Shown here: positions 6,858-14,881 of the stretch, piece by piece
How the letters are laid out: each line of letters opens with the position of its first letter
Position numbering within the stretch: position 1 is the first letter of the stretch
Assembly: GCF_030268885.1 (NCBI RefSeq)
Contig: NZ_BSSA01000001.1
Span: forward strand, 310,001 to 374,000
Direction: 5' to 3'
Length of the DNA: 64,000 nucleotides
Origin: Kitasatospora phosalacinea
GTDB lineage: Bacteria; Actinomycetota; Actinomycetes; Streptomycetales; Streptomycetaceae
Made by a program: the position numbers and the translations under genes
Notes under the pieces: generated by a model
The model's database searches: none
Told to the model about the DNA's origin: nothing
Seen by the model: the letters and a program-made list of their open reading frames with translations, nothing else

Positions 6858-9560
6858 TCACGGCATCGGGGCGAGGGTGGCGACCAGGTCGGCGGCGGTG
6901 AGGCGGCGCAGGGCGTCCGGTGCGGCGTCCAGCGGGCCCGGGTGCAGGCGGTACAGCTCGCCGTGGACGCCCGGGGGCACCGGCAGGTCGGCGTCCAGCA
7001 GGGCGAGGAACGCCCGGCGCCCGGAGAGGAGTTCGGGCAGCGGCTCGGTGGCCGGCGGCCCGTCCGGGGCGTGCCGCAGGCGCAGCCGTTCGGCGAACTC
7101 GCCGACCGGCTCGGCCGGTTGGCGCCGCCACCGCAGGACGGTGCCGTCCAGGCCGCGGACCAGCACCTCGCCGGTGGCGTGCGCGGCCCGGGCGCAGGCC
7201 ACGTCCCACAGGGTGGCGCGCCGGTCCGGGGCGAAGTGGTCGAGCACGTCGCTGCACAGCGCGGCGATCGTGTCGCGGTGCCGGGCGACGCTGTGGAAGC
7301 CGCTGGTGGCCGTGGTGTTGAGGTCGGTCCAGGTGAAGCGGCGCTCCGCCAGGTCGACGATCAGCGGGACGGACACCTTGGCGTCCCCGGTCAGGTCCAT
7401 CCGCTGGCGCACCGCCCGGGCCGACAGCGGGCCGCGGCGCACGCCGCCCTCGTCCTCGTCGACCCCCGCGAAGCCGGTGAACGCCTCCGGCAGCCGGTCG
7501 AAGGGGACGTCGTTGTAGCTGAACACGATCATCACCGCGTAGCGGGCCCCGGCGGACCGCAGCGCGGCGAGGTCCAGGTCGACGAACTCGCTGGCGCCCT
7601 TCGGCGGCGGCGCCGACGTGTAGTCGCCCGAGTGCACGGCCGCGCGCCGCCCGAAGACCAACTGCGTGTAGTCGCACGTCCCGCGGTGGCGCCAGTCGTC
7701 GTCGTACAGGGCCACCGACAGGTCGAGGTCGACGCGCTGGTGGTGCGGCTGCATCCAGTGCAGGAACAGCCGCAGCCGCTCGCCCGGCGGCAGCGGCAGG
7801 CTGCTGCCGCGCGGCACCGACACCAGCGCGCGGGCCGCCGAACGCTCCGCGAACGGCACCGACATGCCCGTCAACGCCTCGTCCAGCAGCGCGAGTTCGG
7901 GCCGCACCGGGAGCGTCGCGGCGGACCGCCGGAGCAGCTCCGCCTCGATCGCGGCGACCACCGGGGCGCTCGACCGGGCCGGGACGACGGTGCCGTGGTC
8001 CTCCCGGCCGTACGCCAACGAGACCAGCCCGCGCGGGAAGTAGAGCCGACGCTCGCCCCGGCTGCGCGGCCCGCGCAGGCGGCCGTACGCGCCGAGCAGC
8101 GGGCCCGGGCCGACCGCGGGCAGCGCCCGGGCCAGCACCGCCGACAGCTCGGCGGGCGGCGGCGTGCCGGGCTCCATGATCTCGTGCACCCGCAGCAGGT
8201 GGTGCAGGCGGCGCACCAACTCGCCGGGTCGGTGGGCGAGTTCGGCCAGTGCGCCGGAGGTGTCGCCGACCGCGAGCAGGGTCTCCACCCGGGAGGCGAA
8301 ACCGGTGTGCGCCAAGCGGCGGCGACCGTCGACCTGCGCCACCCGCAGCGGCGCGGGCGGTTCGGCGAACCCGGGGGCGAAGTCGTCCAGGTCGGTGCCG
8401 CGCAGCAGCGCGAACGCGGCCGCGGTGGAGGGGAACTGCCGCCGGTACTCGAACGGGTGCAGCAACTCGCCGACGCGCAGCCAGGGTTCGCGGTGCCGCC
8501 GGAGGTCCTCGGCCACCGCGGCGGTGGGCAGCGCCTCCAGCACGCCCAGCAGCCCGCGGCGCAGCGGCCGCGACAGCCTGCGCAGCCGCAGCCGCCGGGC
8601 GGTGTCCGGCAGCAGGTCCGGCTGCGCACCCGCGTACGCCCACAGCAGGCGCAGCACGTCGGTGGCGGTGGTGAGCCGCTCGGCCAGCACCGGCAGTGCC
8701 GACTCGCCCTCGCGGCGCAGCAGTTCGGCCAGCGCCACCGCCTTGGTCTCGCGGACCGGGATCTCCGCGGGCAGCCGCGCCGCCAGGTCGGCCGGGGCGT
8801 GCGCCAGCAGGGTGGCCAGGTCGTCGCGGTCCTGCGGGTTCAGCGCCGTCCGGCGGGTCAGCAGGCCGGTCAACTCGGCCAGCGCGGCCGAGAGTTCGTC
8901 CTGCTCCAGCAGCCGCAGCGGACGCAGCGCCGCCCCCTGCGGCCGCTCCGCCCGGTCCGGCTGCCCCTTGCGCGGCGGGGCCTGCTCGCGCACCGCCTTG
9001 CGCTTGCCGCCGTACAGGAACGGGTGCACGGCCAGCGCCGTTCCGCAGGACGGGCAGTGCGGCGGGCCGTCCTGCGCCTCCAGGCAGTCCGGGCACAGCA
9101 GGTGCGCGCACGGGGCGAGCAGCCCGACGCCGACCTCCGCGCCCCGGCGGCCGCAGCGGGCGCACGGCTGGTGCGGCTGGCTGCGCAGGAACGCCCGCAT
9201 CCGGCGGCTGTGGTGGAGCTGCGCGAACTCCGGCACCGCGTCCGGGAAACGGCGGAACAGCGGGGCGTGCTCGCGGTCGGTGCCCAGCAGGTGGTCCAGT
9301 CGCCCGAGCAGCGCACCGCCCAGCTCGGCCAGCCGCAGCGGCGCCAACCGGGCCAGCGCGGAGCGCAGTTCGACGGTCGGCAGGTAGCCGCGGGCGGCCA
9401 GGTCGGCGTCCAGCGCGGTCAGGCCGCGCAGGCTCCACGGGTCGGCGGCGGGCAGCAGCTCCGCCGGGTCCACCGCGACGGCGGTGCGGCGGCGGAGCAG
9501 GAAGGAGCCCAGGTCGAGGTCGACGCGCACGTCGAACTTCACCGGAACGGCTCGGGGCAT
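6858..9560 (-). CDS. Large RING-finger protein with TerD-like domain (MXAN_6230/SCO0854 type)
   Basis: Starting at the ATG at 9560 (GGGGGT upstream) gives 900 residues beginning MPRAVPVKFDVRVDLD. Residues about 131-171 hold a RING-like zinc finger: CARC, then CAHLLCPDC, then CPSC, giving eight metal ligands. Residues about 200-560 are helical, with many leucine and arginine repeats and no recognised fold. Residues about 595-700 look like a TerD-type stress domain: RVDLDLSVALYDDD, VHSGDYT, EFVDLDLAALRSAGARYAVMIVFSYND. As I recall it, this architecture matches the family named after MXAN_6230 and SCO0854, whose function is unknown. No membrane segment or signal is present, so the protein is cytoplasmic. 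TerD domains bind calcium and are linked to stress and envelope functions. The neighbour upstream, in the same direction, is an SMI1/KNR4 protein. A role is not assignable. Confidence 0.75.
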   Translation of the reverse strand: MPRAVPVKFDVRVDLDLGSFLLRRRTAVAVDPAELLPAADPWSLRGLTALDADLAARGYLPTVELRSALARLAPLRLAELGGALLGRLDHLLGTDREHAPLFRRFPDAVPEFAQLHHSRRMRAFLRSQPHQPCARCGRRGAEVGVGLLAPCAHLLCPDCLEAQDGPPHCPSCGTALAVHPFLYGGKRKAVREQAPPRKGQPDRAERPQGAALRPLRLLEQDELSAALAELTGLLTRRTALNPQDRDDLATLLAHAPADLAARLPAEIPVRETKAVALAELLRREGESALPVLAERLTTATDVLRLLWAYAGAQPDLLPDTARRLRLRRLSRPLRRGLLGVLEALPTAAVAEDLRRHREPWLRVGELLHPFEYRRQFPSTAAAFALLRGTDLDDFAPGFAEPPAPLRVAQVDGRRRLAHTGFASRVETLLAVGDTSGALAELAHRPGELVRRLHHLLRVHEIMEPGTPPPAELSAVLARALPAVGPGPLLGAYGRLRGPRSRGERRLYFPRGLVSLAYGREDHGTVVPARSSAPVVAAIEAELLRRSAATLPVRPELALLDEALTGMSVPFAERSAARALVSVPRGSSLPLPPGERLRLFLHWMQPHHQRVDLDLSVALYDDDWRHRGTCDYTQLVFGRRAAVHSGDYTSAPPPKGASEFVDLDLAALRSAGARYAVMIVFSYNDVPFDRLPEAFTGFAGVDEDEGGVRRGPLSARAVRQRMDLTGDAKVSVPLIVDLAERRFTWTDLNTTATSGFHSVARHRDTIAALCSDVLDHFAPDRRATLWDVACARAAHATGEVLVRGLDGTVLRWRRQPAEPVGEFAERLRLRHAPDGPPATEPLPELLSGRRAFLALLDADLPVPPGVHGELYRLHPGPLDAAPDALRRLTAADLVATLAPMP

Positions 9561-9707
9561 GCGGAGCGGACCCCCACGGGTGACGGAAGACGAAGATGCG
9601 GGCGGAGAGAGGGCGCGCTGGTTCTTTTGCAGAGAAGGAGAAGGAAGCACGCCGCGGAGCCGCCCGCACCCGCCACCCTAGCCCAACTCGCGACGTGCAC
9701 CACCGAA

Positions 9708-10304
9708 TTATCCGGCGGCGGGACCGGGGGGACGGTCCGCCGCGGGCTCGGCGGCGTCCGAGGCGTCCAAGGCCTCCAAGGCCTCCAAGTCGTCGAAGTC
9801 GTCGAAGGCGTCGGGGGAGGTGAGGCCGCGGCGGAAGGCGGCGAAACCGGGGGCCAGCGGCAGTTCGGTGGCGGACTCGGCGTCGTACCAGGTGACGGCG
9901 GGCTCGCCGGTCGGGCCGCAGCGGCGGTAGTCGAGCGCGATCCAGTGGTGGCCGTCGCCGCTGATCGGCACCAGGCCGGGCGGCAGGCCCCACTCGGCGG
10001 CCAGGTAGGGGCCGTCGAGCAGCGAGAACGGCACCTGCGGGTGGCGGCCCGCGCCGTGCAGCAGGTCGAACGGGACGTGGTCGGGCGCCCAGGAGGTCGG
10101 CCGGTCGGTGGGGAAGGCGCCGCACCCGTCCGCGACCGGGCCGCCGTCCTGCTCGCGCAGCAGGTCGAGCAGCGCGGCGGGCAGGGCGACGCCGAGCAGC
10201 TCCTCGGCGGCCAGGCGGTCGGACTCGGTGAGCGGCGGCGGGGCGGGGCGGTCCGCGTCCCAGAACGGGTGGTCCGCGTCCCGGGACGGGCGGGGGTGGT
10301 CCAT
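9708..10304 (-). CDS. SMI1/KNR4 family protein
   Basis: The protein has 198 residues. It begins with a proline-rich head, then ESDRLAAEELLGVALPAALLDLLREQDGG, the first helices typical of the SMI1/KNR4 fold, and later GLPPGLVPISGDGHHWIALDYR, the conserved central strand pair. The last 40 residues are acidic and low in complexity, encoded by short repeats (DFDDLEALEALDASDAAEP). In bacteria the superfamily includes many immunity proteins of polymorphic toxin systems, but no toxin gene is adjacent. The nearest gene in the same direction is the RING/TerD-like protein, 147 bp downstream. No Shine-Dalgarno sequence is visible before the ATG, so translation may be leaderless. Confidence 0.75.
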   Translation of the reverse strand: MDHPRPSRDADHPFWDADRPAPPPLTESDRLAAEELLGVALPAALLDLLREQDGGPVADGCGAFPTDRPTSWAPDHVPFDLLHGAGRHPQVPFSLLDGPYLAAEWGLPPGLVPISGDGHHWIALDYRRCGPTGEPAVTWYDAESATELPLAPGFAAFRRGLTSPDAFDDFDDLEALEALDASDAAEPAADRPPGPAAG

Positions 10305-10411
10305 GGGGGAGAGGCTAGGCCCTGCCTGCGACGTTCGCGGCGGAGGGGGTCCGGGCGGCCGGGCAGCCGGGCGTCGGACGTCGGGGCGTCGGGTGTCGGG
10401 CGGGGCGGGGC

Positions 10412-11497
10412 TCAGGCCGGGTACGCGTGGGTCTGGGTGGCCTTGACGGCGGCCCAGACGCGGGTGCCGGGGGTGAGGTCGAGGTCGGCGGCGGCGGTGG
10501 GCGTGAGGTCGGCGGCGAGCGGGAGCGGGCCGGTGAGGTCGACCCGGAAGCGGTCGCCGTGCAGGTCGAGTCCGGCGACGGTGCAGGGGAAGAGGTTGCG
10601 GGCGCTGGTCTCGGGGCGGTGGCGGTGCAGGGTGACCGCGTCGGGCGGGAAGGCGACGAAGGCCGGGCCGGTGAGGTCCTCGTCGGTGGCGAGCACCTGT
10701 CCCTCGGGGAGGGTGACGCGGCGGCCGTCGGCGGTGCCCTGGTAGAGGTTGAGGCCGACCAGCCGGGCGATGTAGTCGGTGCGCGGGTGCCGGGCGACCT
10801 CGGCTGGGCGGCCGCTCTGGACGACCCGGCCGCCCTCGATGACGACGAGGCGGTCGGCGAGCACCATGGCGTCCAGCGGGTCGTGCGTGACCAGCACCGC
10901 GACGGCCTCGAACTCGGCGAGGCGGTGCCGCAGTTCGGCCCGGACGTCGAGCCGGGTGCGGGCGTCCAGGGCGGCCAGCGGCTCGTCCAGCAGCAGCAGG
11001 CGGGGGCGGACGGCCAGGGCGCGGGCCAGGGCGACGCGCTGGGCCTGGCCGCCGGAGAGCTTCGCGGGGCGGCGCCCGGCGTGTTCGGCCAGGCCCATCC
11101 GCTCCAGCCAGGGCAGCGCCTCGGCCCGGGCGGCGGCCCGGCGCAGGCCGCGGGTGCGCAGGCCGAAGGCGACGTTGTCGAGGGCGGACAGGTGCGGGAA
11201 GAGCAGGTAGTCCTGGAAGACCACCCCGATCGGCCGCTGCTCGGCGGGCCGGAACAGGCCGTCCGCGGGGGAGTCCAGCGGTGCGCCGTCCAGCCGCAGG
11301 TGCCCGTCGCTCAGCGGCAGCAGCCCGGCCAGGGCGCGCAGTGCGGTGGACTTGCCCGCGCCGTTCGGGCCGAGCAGGGCGAGCACCTCGCCGGGCTCGG
11401 CGCTCAGCGGGACGTCCAGGGTGAACGCGCCGCGGGAGACGGTCAGCCGGGCGTCCAGGGCGGGACGGGCGTCGGGGGCGGCTTCGGAAGGCTTCAC
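10412..11497 (-). CDS. modC: Molybdate ABC transporter ATP-binding protein
   Basis: A GTG start overlaps the stop of the permease gene (GTGA), giving 361 residues and translational coupling. Walker A is GPNGAGKST (residues 43-51), the signature is LSGGQAQRVALARAL and Walker B is LLLLDEPLAALD with the D-loop. The C-terminal 100 residues carry a TOBE/MOP-like domain ending VWAAVKATQTHAYPA, as in ModC and related anion importers. It is the last gene of modABC and would energise oxyanion uptake at the inner face of the membrane. Molybdate is favoured because of the ModA-type binding protein two genes upstream; tungstate cannot be excluded. Confidence 0.93.
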   Translation of the reverse strand: MKPSEAAPDARPALDARLTVSRGAFTLDVPLSAEPGEVLALLGPNGAGKSTALRALAGLLPLSDGHLRLDGAPLDSPADGLFRPAEQRPIGVVFQDYLLFPHLSALDNVAFGLRTRGLRRAAARAEALPWLERMGLAEHAGRRPAKLSGGQAQRVALARALAVRPRLLLLDEPLAALDARTRLDVRAELRHRLAEFEAVAVLVTHDPLDAMVLADRLVVIEGGRVVQSGRPAEVARHPRTDYIARLVGLNLYQGTADGRRVTLPEGQVLATDEDLTGPAFVAFPPDAVTLHRHRPETSARNLFPCTVAGLDLHGDRFRVDLTGPLPLAADLTPTAAADLDLTPGTRVWAAVKATQTHAYPA

Positions 11498-12342
11498 GGG
11501 GTCGACATCCAACGGTCGCGCAGTCCGGCGAGGACGGCGACGGAGACGGTGAGCAGGACCAGGCTGAGCGCGATCGCCGCCTCGGGGTCGGACTCCATGG
11601 CGAGGTAGACGGCCAGCGGCATGGTCTGGGTGCGGCCGGGGAAGTTCCCGGCGAAGGTGATGGTCGCCCCGAACTCGCCCAGCGCCCGCGCCCAGGCCAG
11701 CACCGCGCCCGCCCCGATGCCCGGGGCGACCAGCGGCAGGGTGACCCGGCGGAACGCGGTCAGCCGGGAGGCGCCCAGGGTGGCGGCGGCCTCCTCGTAG
11801 CGCGGGTCGGCGGCGCGCAGCGCGCCCTCCACGCTGATCACCAGGAACGGCATCGCGACGAACGCCTCGGCGACCACCACGCCGGTGGTGGTGAAGGGGA
11901 GGGTGACGCCGGTCCAGGCGTCCAGCCAGCGGCCCAGGACGCCGTTGCGGCCGAGCACCAGCAGCAGCGCCACGCCGCCGACCACCGGGGGCAGCACCAG
12001 CGGCAGGGTGACCAGGGCGCGCACCAGGCGCCGTCCGGGGAACTCGGTGCGGGCCAGCAGCCAGGCCAGCGGGACGCCCAGCAGCAGCGAGACGCCGGTG
12101 GCCAGGGTCGCGGAGAGCAGCGAGAGCTTGAGCGCCTGCCACACCTCGGGGCCGGTCAGCAGGGCGGGCAGCGAGCGCCACGGGGCGCGGACCAGCAGCC
12201 CCAGCAGCGGCAGCACCAGGAAGGCCAGGCCGAGCAGCGCGGGCAGCAGCAGCGCGGCCGGGACCCGCCCGGCCCCCCGGGGCCGCCGCCGGCCCCGGGG
12301 GTGTGGTGCGGTGGTGGTGCGGGGGGCGTCCGGGCCCGTCAC
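11494..12342 (-). CDS. modB: Molybdate ABC transporter permease
   Basis: The GTG start overlaps the modA stop by GTGA and gives 282 residues. Six membrane segments are apparent: LLPALLGLAFLVLPLLGLL, ALKLSLLSATLATGVSLLLG, RALVTLPLVLPPVVGGVALLL and others. The cytoplasmic EAA loop reads EEAAATLGASRLTAFRRVTLPLVAPGI, where ModC docks. Length and helix count fit ModB. It is translationally coupled on both sides, so modA, modB and modC form a tight operon of 2.7 kb. Confidence 0.93.
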   Translation of the reverse strand: MTGPDAPRTTTAPHPRGRRRPRGAGRVPAALLLPALLGLAFLVLPLLGLLVRAPWRSLPALLTGPEVWQALKLSLLSATLATGVSLLLGVPLAWLLARTEFPGRRLVRALVTLPLVLPPVVGGVALLLVLGRNGVLGRWLDAWTGVTLPFTTTGVVVAEAFVAMPFLVISVEGALRAADPRYEEAAATLGASRLTAFRRVTLPLVAPGIGAGAVLAWARALGEFGATITFAGNFPGRTQTMPLAVYLAMESDPEAAIALSLVLLTVSVAVLAGLRDRWMSTP

Positions 12343-13133
12343 GGCGCCTGGAAGCCGGCGTCGGTGAACACCCGGCGGGCGTCCGCGGAGCCGAGGTAGC
12401 CGAGGAACGCGGCCGCGCCGTTGGCGTTGGACGCCTTGCCCAGCGACACGACCTGGTAGTCGTTGACGGCCTGCGCGGCCTCGGGGAAGTTCACGCCCTC
12501 GATCTTGCCGGAGTCGGCCTTCACGTCGGTCTGGTACACCAGCGACGCGTCGACCTCGCCCAGCTCGACCTTGGTCAGGGCGCCCTTGACGTCCTGCTCG
12601 TAGGTGACGGGGGTGAGCTCCACGCCCGCGGCCTTGAGCGCGGTGACGGCGGCGGCGCCGCACGGCACCTCCTTGGCGCACAGCGCGGTCTTGACGCCGG
12701 TGAGGTCCTTCAGACCGCCGATGTGCTTCGGGTTGCCCTTGGCGACGGCGATCTCCAGGGTGTTGCGGACGAACACCGTCGGGTCGCCGCCGGCCAGCTT
12801 GGCGTCGGTGACGGTCTTCATGGTGGCCGGGCTGGCCGCGGCGAACACGTCGGCCGGGGCGCCGGAGACGATGCTCTGGGCGAGCGCGGAGGAGCCGCCG
12901 AAGTTGAAGGTCACCGTGGTGCCCGGGTAGGCGGCCTCGAAGCGCTTGCCCAGCTCGGTGAAGGACTCCTTCAGCGAGGCCGCCGCGAACACCGTCACGG
13001 TGCCCTTGACCTCGGGGCGGGCCGGGGCCGGGTTGACCGAGGCGGAGCCGCCGCCGGAGCTGGTGCAGGCGGTCAGGCCGGCCGCGAGGGCGAGGACGGC
13101 GGAGGCGGCGAGGAGGCGTCTGACGCTGCGCAT
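12339..13133 (-). CDS. modA: Molybdate-binding lipoprotein
   Basis: The protein has 264 residues with a lipoprotein signal: MRSVRRLLAASAVLALAAGLTAC, lipobox LTAC with the lipidated cysteine at residue 23. Mature sequence motifs TVFAAASLKESFTELGKRFE and FNFGGSSALAQSIVSGAPADVFAAAS are the ligand-binding loops of ModA. It captures molybdate outside the membrane and passes it to ModB. It is the first gene of the operon, with a recognisable promoter about 60 bases upstream (13194-13221) and an inverted repeat further up. The Shine-Dalgarno sequence is AGGGGAA. Confidence 0.95.
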   Translation of the reverse strand: MRSVRRLLAASAVLALAAGLTACTSSGGGSASVNPAPARPEVKGTVTVFAAASLKESFTELGKRFEAAYPGTTVTFNFGGSSALAQSIVSGAPADVFAAASPATMKTVTDAKLAGGDPTVFVRNTLEIAVAKGNPKHIGGLKDLTGVKTALCAKEVPCGAAAVTALKAAGVELTPVTYEQDVKGALTKVELGEVDASLVYQTDVKADSGKIEGVNFPEAAQAVNDYQVVSLGKASNANGAAAFLGYLGSADARRVFTDAGFQAP

Positions 13134-13193
13134 GGATGGTTTCCCCTGGTCGTGTGGGCGTGGCGGGCGAGGAGGTGAGGGTGCGATCAGGTG

Positions 13194-13221
13194 ATCATAG
13201 TGCCGCAGCTGCGGGGCTCAA
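13194..13221 (-). promoter_or_regulatory. Candidate vegetative promoter of modABC
   Basis: On the minus strand TTGAGC (13221-13216) and TATGAT (13199-13194) are separated by 16 bases, close to the housekeeping consensus TTGACA/TATAAT. It would start transcription near 13187, leaving a leader of about 55 bases before the modA ATG. No molybdenum-cofactor riboswitch fold fits in that leader. Confidence 0.6.
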
Positions 13222-13246
13222 GACTGCTGTCTCATCGCACAAGCGA

Positions 13247-13278
13247 CCTTAAGACGAACTTAAGGGTTGCATGTGCAA
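13247..13278. promoter_or_regulatory. Inverted repeats in the modA-P450 divergent gap
   Basis: CCTTAAG-ACGAA-CTTAAGG at 13247-13265 is a perfect 7-bp inverted repeat. It is followed immediately by TTGCA-TG-TGCAA at 13267-13278. Both are AT-richer than the surroundings and lie about 25 bases upstream of the modA -35 box and 125 bases upstream of the P450 start. They are plausible operators; the regulator is not encoded nearby. Confidence 0.5.
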
Positions 13279-13403
13279 TGCCTCAAGCCCGCCCCGCCCG
13301 GACCGGGGGCGCCCTCGCGCCCCGCCGCCCCCCGGGGAGATACTGACGCGGTTTCAGCGAACCTCCCGCGAGCGGGGGTTCGCCCACCGACGGAGGGGAC
13401 CCC

Positions 13404-14762
13404 TTGACCGCCACCCGCGTGCCCGGCCCGCCCGGTCTGCCGCTGATCGGCTCGCTGCTCGACCTCAAGCGCGACCCGCTCGCCACCTACCTGGCCGCCC
13501 ACCGCGACCACGGCGACGTGGTCCGCATCCAGGCCGGCCCGCCCGGCCTGCGCGCCGAGATCTGGATGGTCTTCTCGCCCGAGGCCGTCCAGCAGGTGCT
13601 CGCCACCGACGCCGCCAACTTCCGCAAGGACAACGTCTTCTACGGCGAGATCCGGGAGAGCTTCGGCAACGGCCTGCTCACCTCCCAGGACGCCGACTAC
13701 CTGCGCCAGCGCCGCCTCGTCCAGCCGCTGTTCACCCGCAAGCGGGTCGACCGGTACGCCGACGCGATCGGCGCCGAGAGCGAGGCCCTGGTCGCCCGCT
13801 GGGCCGACGCCCCCGGCGCCACCGTCGACCTCGCCGGGGAGATGAACCGCTTCGCGCTGCGCACCGTCTCCCGGATCCTGTTCGGCCAGGACGTCGAGGA
13901 GGCCGTCGAGACCGTCCACCACGCCTTCCCGGTCCTCAACGGCTTCGTCCGCGACCGCGCCCTCTCCCCGCTGCGACTGCCCCGCCAGTGGCCGCTGCCC
14001 GGCCACCGCAAGGCCCTCGCCGCCGAACGCACCCTGTACGAGGTGTGCGACGGCATCATCGCCCGCCGCGCCGCCCAGGGGGAGAGCGGCTCCGACGACC
14101 TGCTCGGCCTGCTCGCCGACGCCCGCGGCGAGGACGGCGAGCAGCTGGACGCCACCGAGCTGCGCGAACAGGTGCTGATCTTCCTGCTGGCCGGGCACGA
14201 GACCACCGCCACCTCGCTGACCTTCGCCCTCCACCTGCTCGGCAAGCACCCCGAGCAGCAGGCCCTCGCCCACCGCGAGGTCGCCGACCTGCTCGCCGAC
14301 GGCCGCCGCCCCACCGCCGCCGACTACGCCGAACTCCCGTACCTGACACGGGTGCTGAAGGAGGCCATGCGGCTCTACCCGGCCGCGCCCGCAATCGGCC
14401 GGCGCGCCGTCGCGGACACCGTGATCGGCGGCGTCCCCGTCCCGGCCGGGGCGGACGTGCTGGTCGCCCCCTACGTCACCCACCGCCACCCCGACCACTG
14501 GGAGGACCCGGAGCGCTTCGACCCCGACCGCTTCACCCCCGAGCGCGAGGCCGCCCGGCACCGCTACGCCTGGTTCCCGTTCGGCGGCGGCCCGCGCGCC
14601 TGCATAGGCCAGCACTTCTCGATGCTGGAGTCGGTGCTCGCGCTGGCCGCGCTGCTCCGCGCGTTCGAGGTCACCGCGGTCGACACCGACGTCCCGCTGG
14701 GCCAGGGCATCACCCTGGAACTCGGCGGCCCGGTCCGGGTCCGGCTCACCCCGCGCGGTTAG
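13404..14762 (+). CDS. Cytochrome P450
   Basis: A TTG start preceded by GGAGGGGA gives 452 residues. The I-helix oxygen-activation motif is AGHETT (residues 263-268), the K-helix ExxR is EAMR (320-323), and the heme loop FPFGGGPRACIG places the ligand at Cys400. The proline-rich N-terminus VPGPPGLPLIG without a membrane anchor and the length resemble bacterial class enzymes near CYP102/CYP110/CYP4, such as terpene or fatty-acid oxygenases, rather than the shorter macrolide-type P450s. No ferredoxin, terpene synthase or polyketide gene is nearby, so it must use redox partners encoded elsewhere. It is divergent from modABC. The final codons and stop lie inside a 35-bp tandem duplication. Confidence 0.92.
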   Translation: MTATRVPGPPGLPLIGSLLDLKRDPLATYLAAHRDHGDVVRIQAGPPGLRAEIWMVFSPEAVQQVLATDAANFRKDNVFYGEIRESFGNGLLTSQDADYLRQRRLVQPLFTRKRVDRYADAIGAESEALVARWADAPGATVDLAGEMNRFALRTVSRILFGQDVEEAVETVHHAFPVLNGFVRDRALSPLRLPRQWPLPGHRKALAAERTLYEVCDGIIARRAAQGESGSDDLLGLLADARGEDGEQLDATELREQVLIFLLAGHETTATSLTFALHLLGKHPEQQALAHREVADLLADGRRPTAADYAELPYLTRVLKEAMRLYPAAPAIGRRAVADTVIGGVPVPAGADVLVAPYVTHRHPDHWEDPERFDPDRFTPEREAARHRYAWFPFGGGPRACIGQHFSMLESVLALAALLRAFEVTAVDTDVPLGQGITLELGGPVRVRLTPRG

Positions 14763-14805
14763 GCCCTGCCCGGGTCCGGCTCACCCCGCGCGGTTGGGCC
14801 CTGCC
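14736..14805 (+). repeat. 35-bp tandem duplication across the P450 stop codon
   Basis: Bases 14736-14770 and 14771-14805 are identical except one position (A in the first copy, which makes the TAG stop, G in the second). The second copy lies wholly downstream of the gene. Confidence 0.9.
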
Positions 14806-14830
14806 CGGCCCAGGCCCTCCGGGAACGCCG

Positions 14831-14864
14831 GACGCCCGCCCGGCAGCGCTGCCGGGCGGGCGTC
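14831..14864. terminator. Perfect 34-bp palindrome, bidirectional terminator
   Basis: The 17-base arms 14831-14847 and 14848-14864 are exact reverse complements with no separate loop. It sits between the convergent P450 gene and the sortase-substrate gene (stop at 14882) and would stop both transcripts. Confidence 0.8.
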
Positions 14865-14881
14865 GGTCGGGTTCGCGCGGG

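Noticed and set aside
9740..9800. Short repeats near the end of the SMI1/KNR4 gene considered as a non-coding repeat
   Set aside because: They are in frame and encode an acidic low-complexity tail (DFDDLEALEALDA), so they are part of the coding sequence.
9708..10304. SMI1/KNR4 protein considered as immunity protein of a polymorphic toxin locus
   Set aside because: No toxin, secretion or repeat-containing effector gene is adjacent; the fold alone does not establish an immunity role.
6180..10745. A 1521-codon open frame on the plus strand, and others of over 1000 codons (54124-58461 minus, 21813-25739 minus, 16805-20293 minus)
   Set aside because: They run opposite or out of frame to well-supported genes, have strongly repetitive Arg/Pro/Gly/Val composition and lack domains. 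In DNA this GC-rich, stop codons are rare in shadow frames.
13140..13190. modA leader considered for a molybdenum-cofactor riboswitch
   Set aside because: Only about 55 bases lie between the predicted start and the ATG, too short for that aptamer, and no matching stems are seen.
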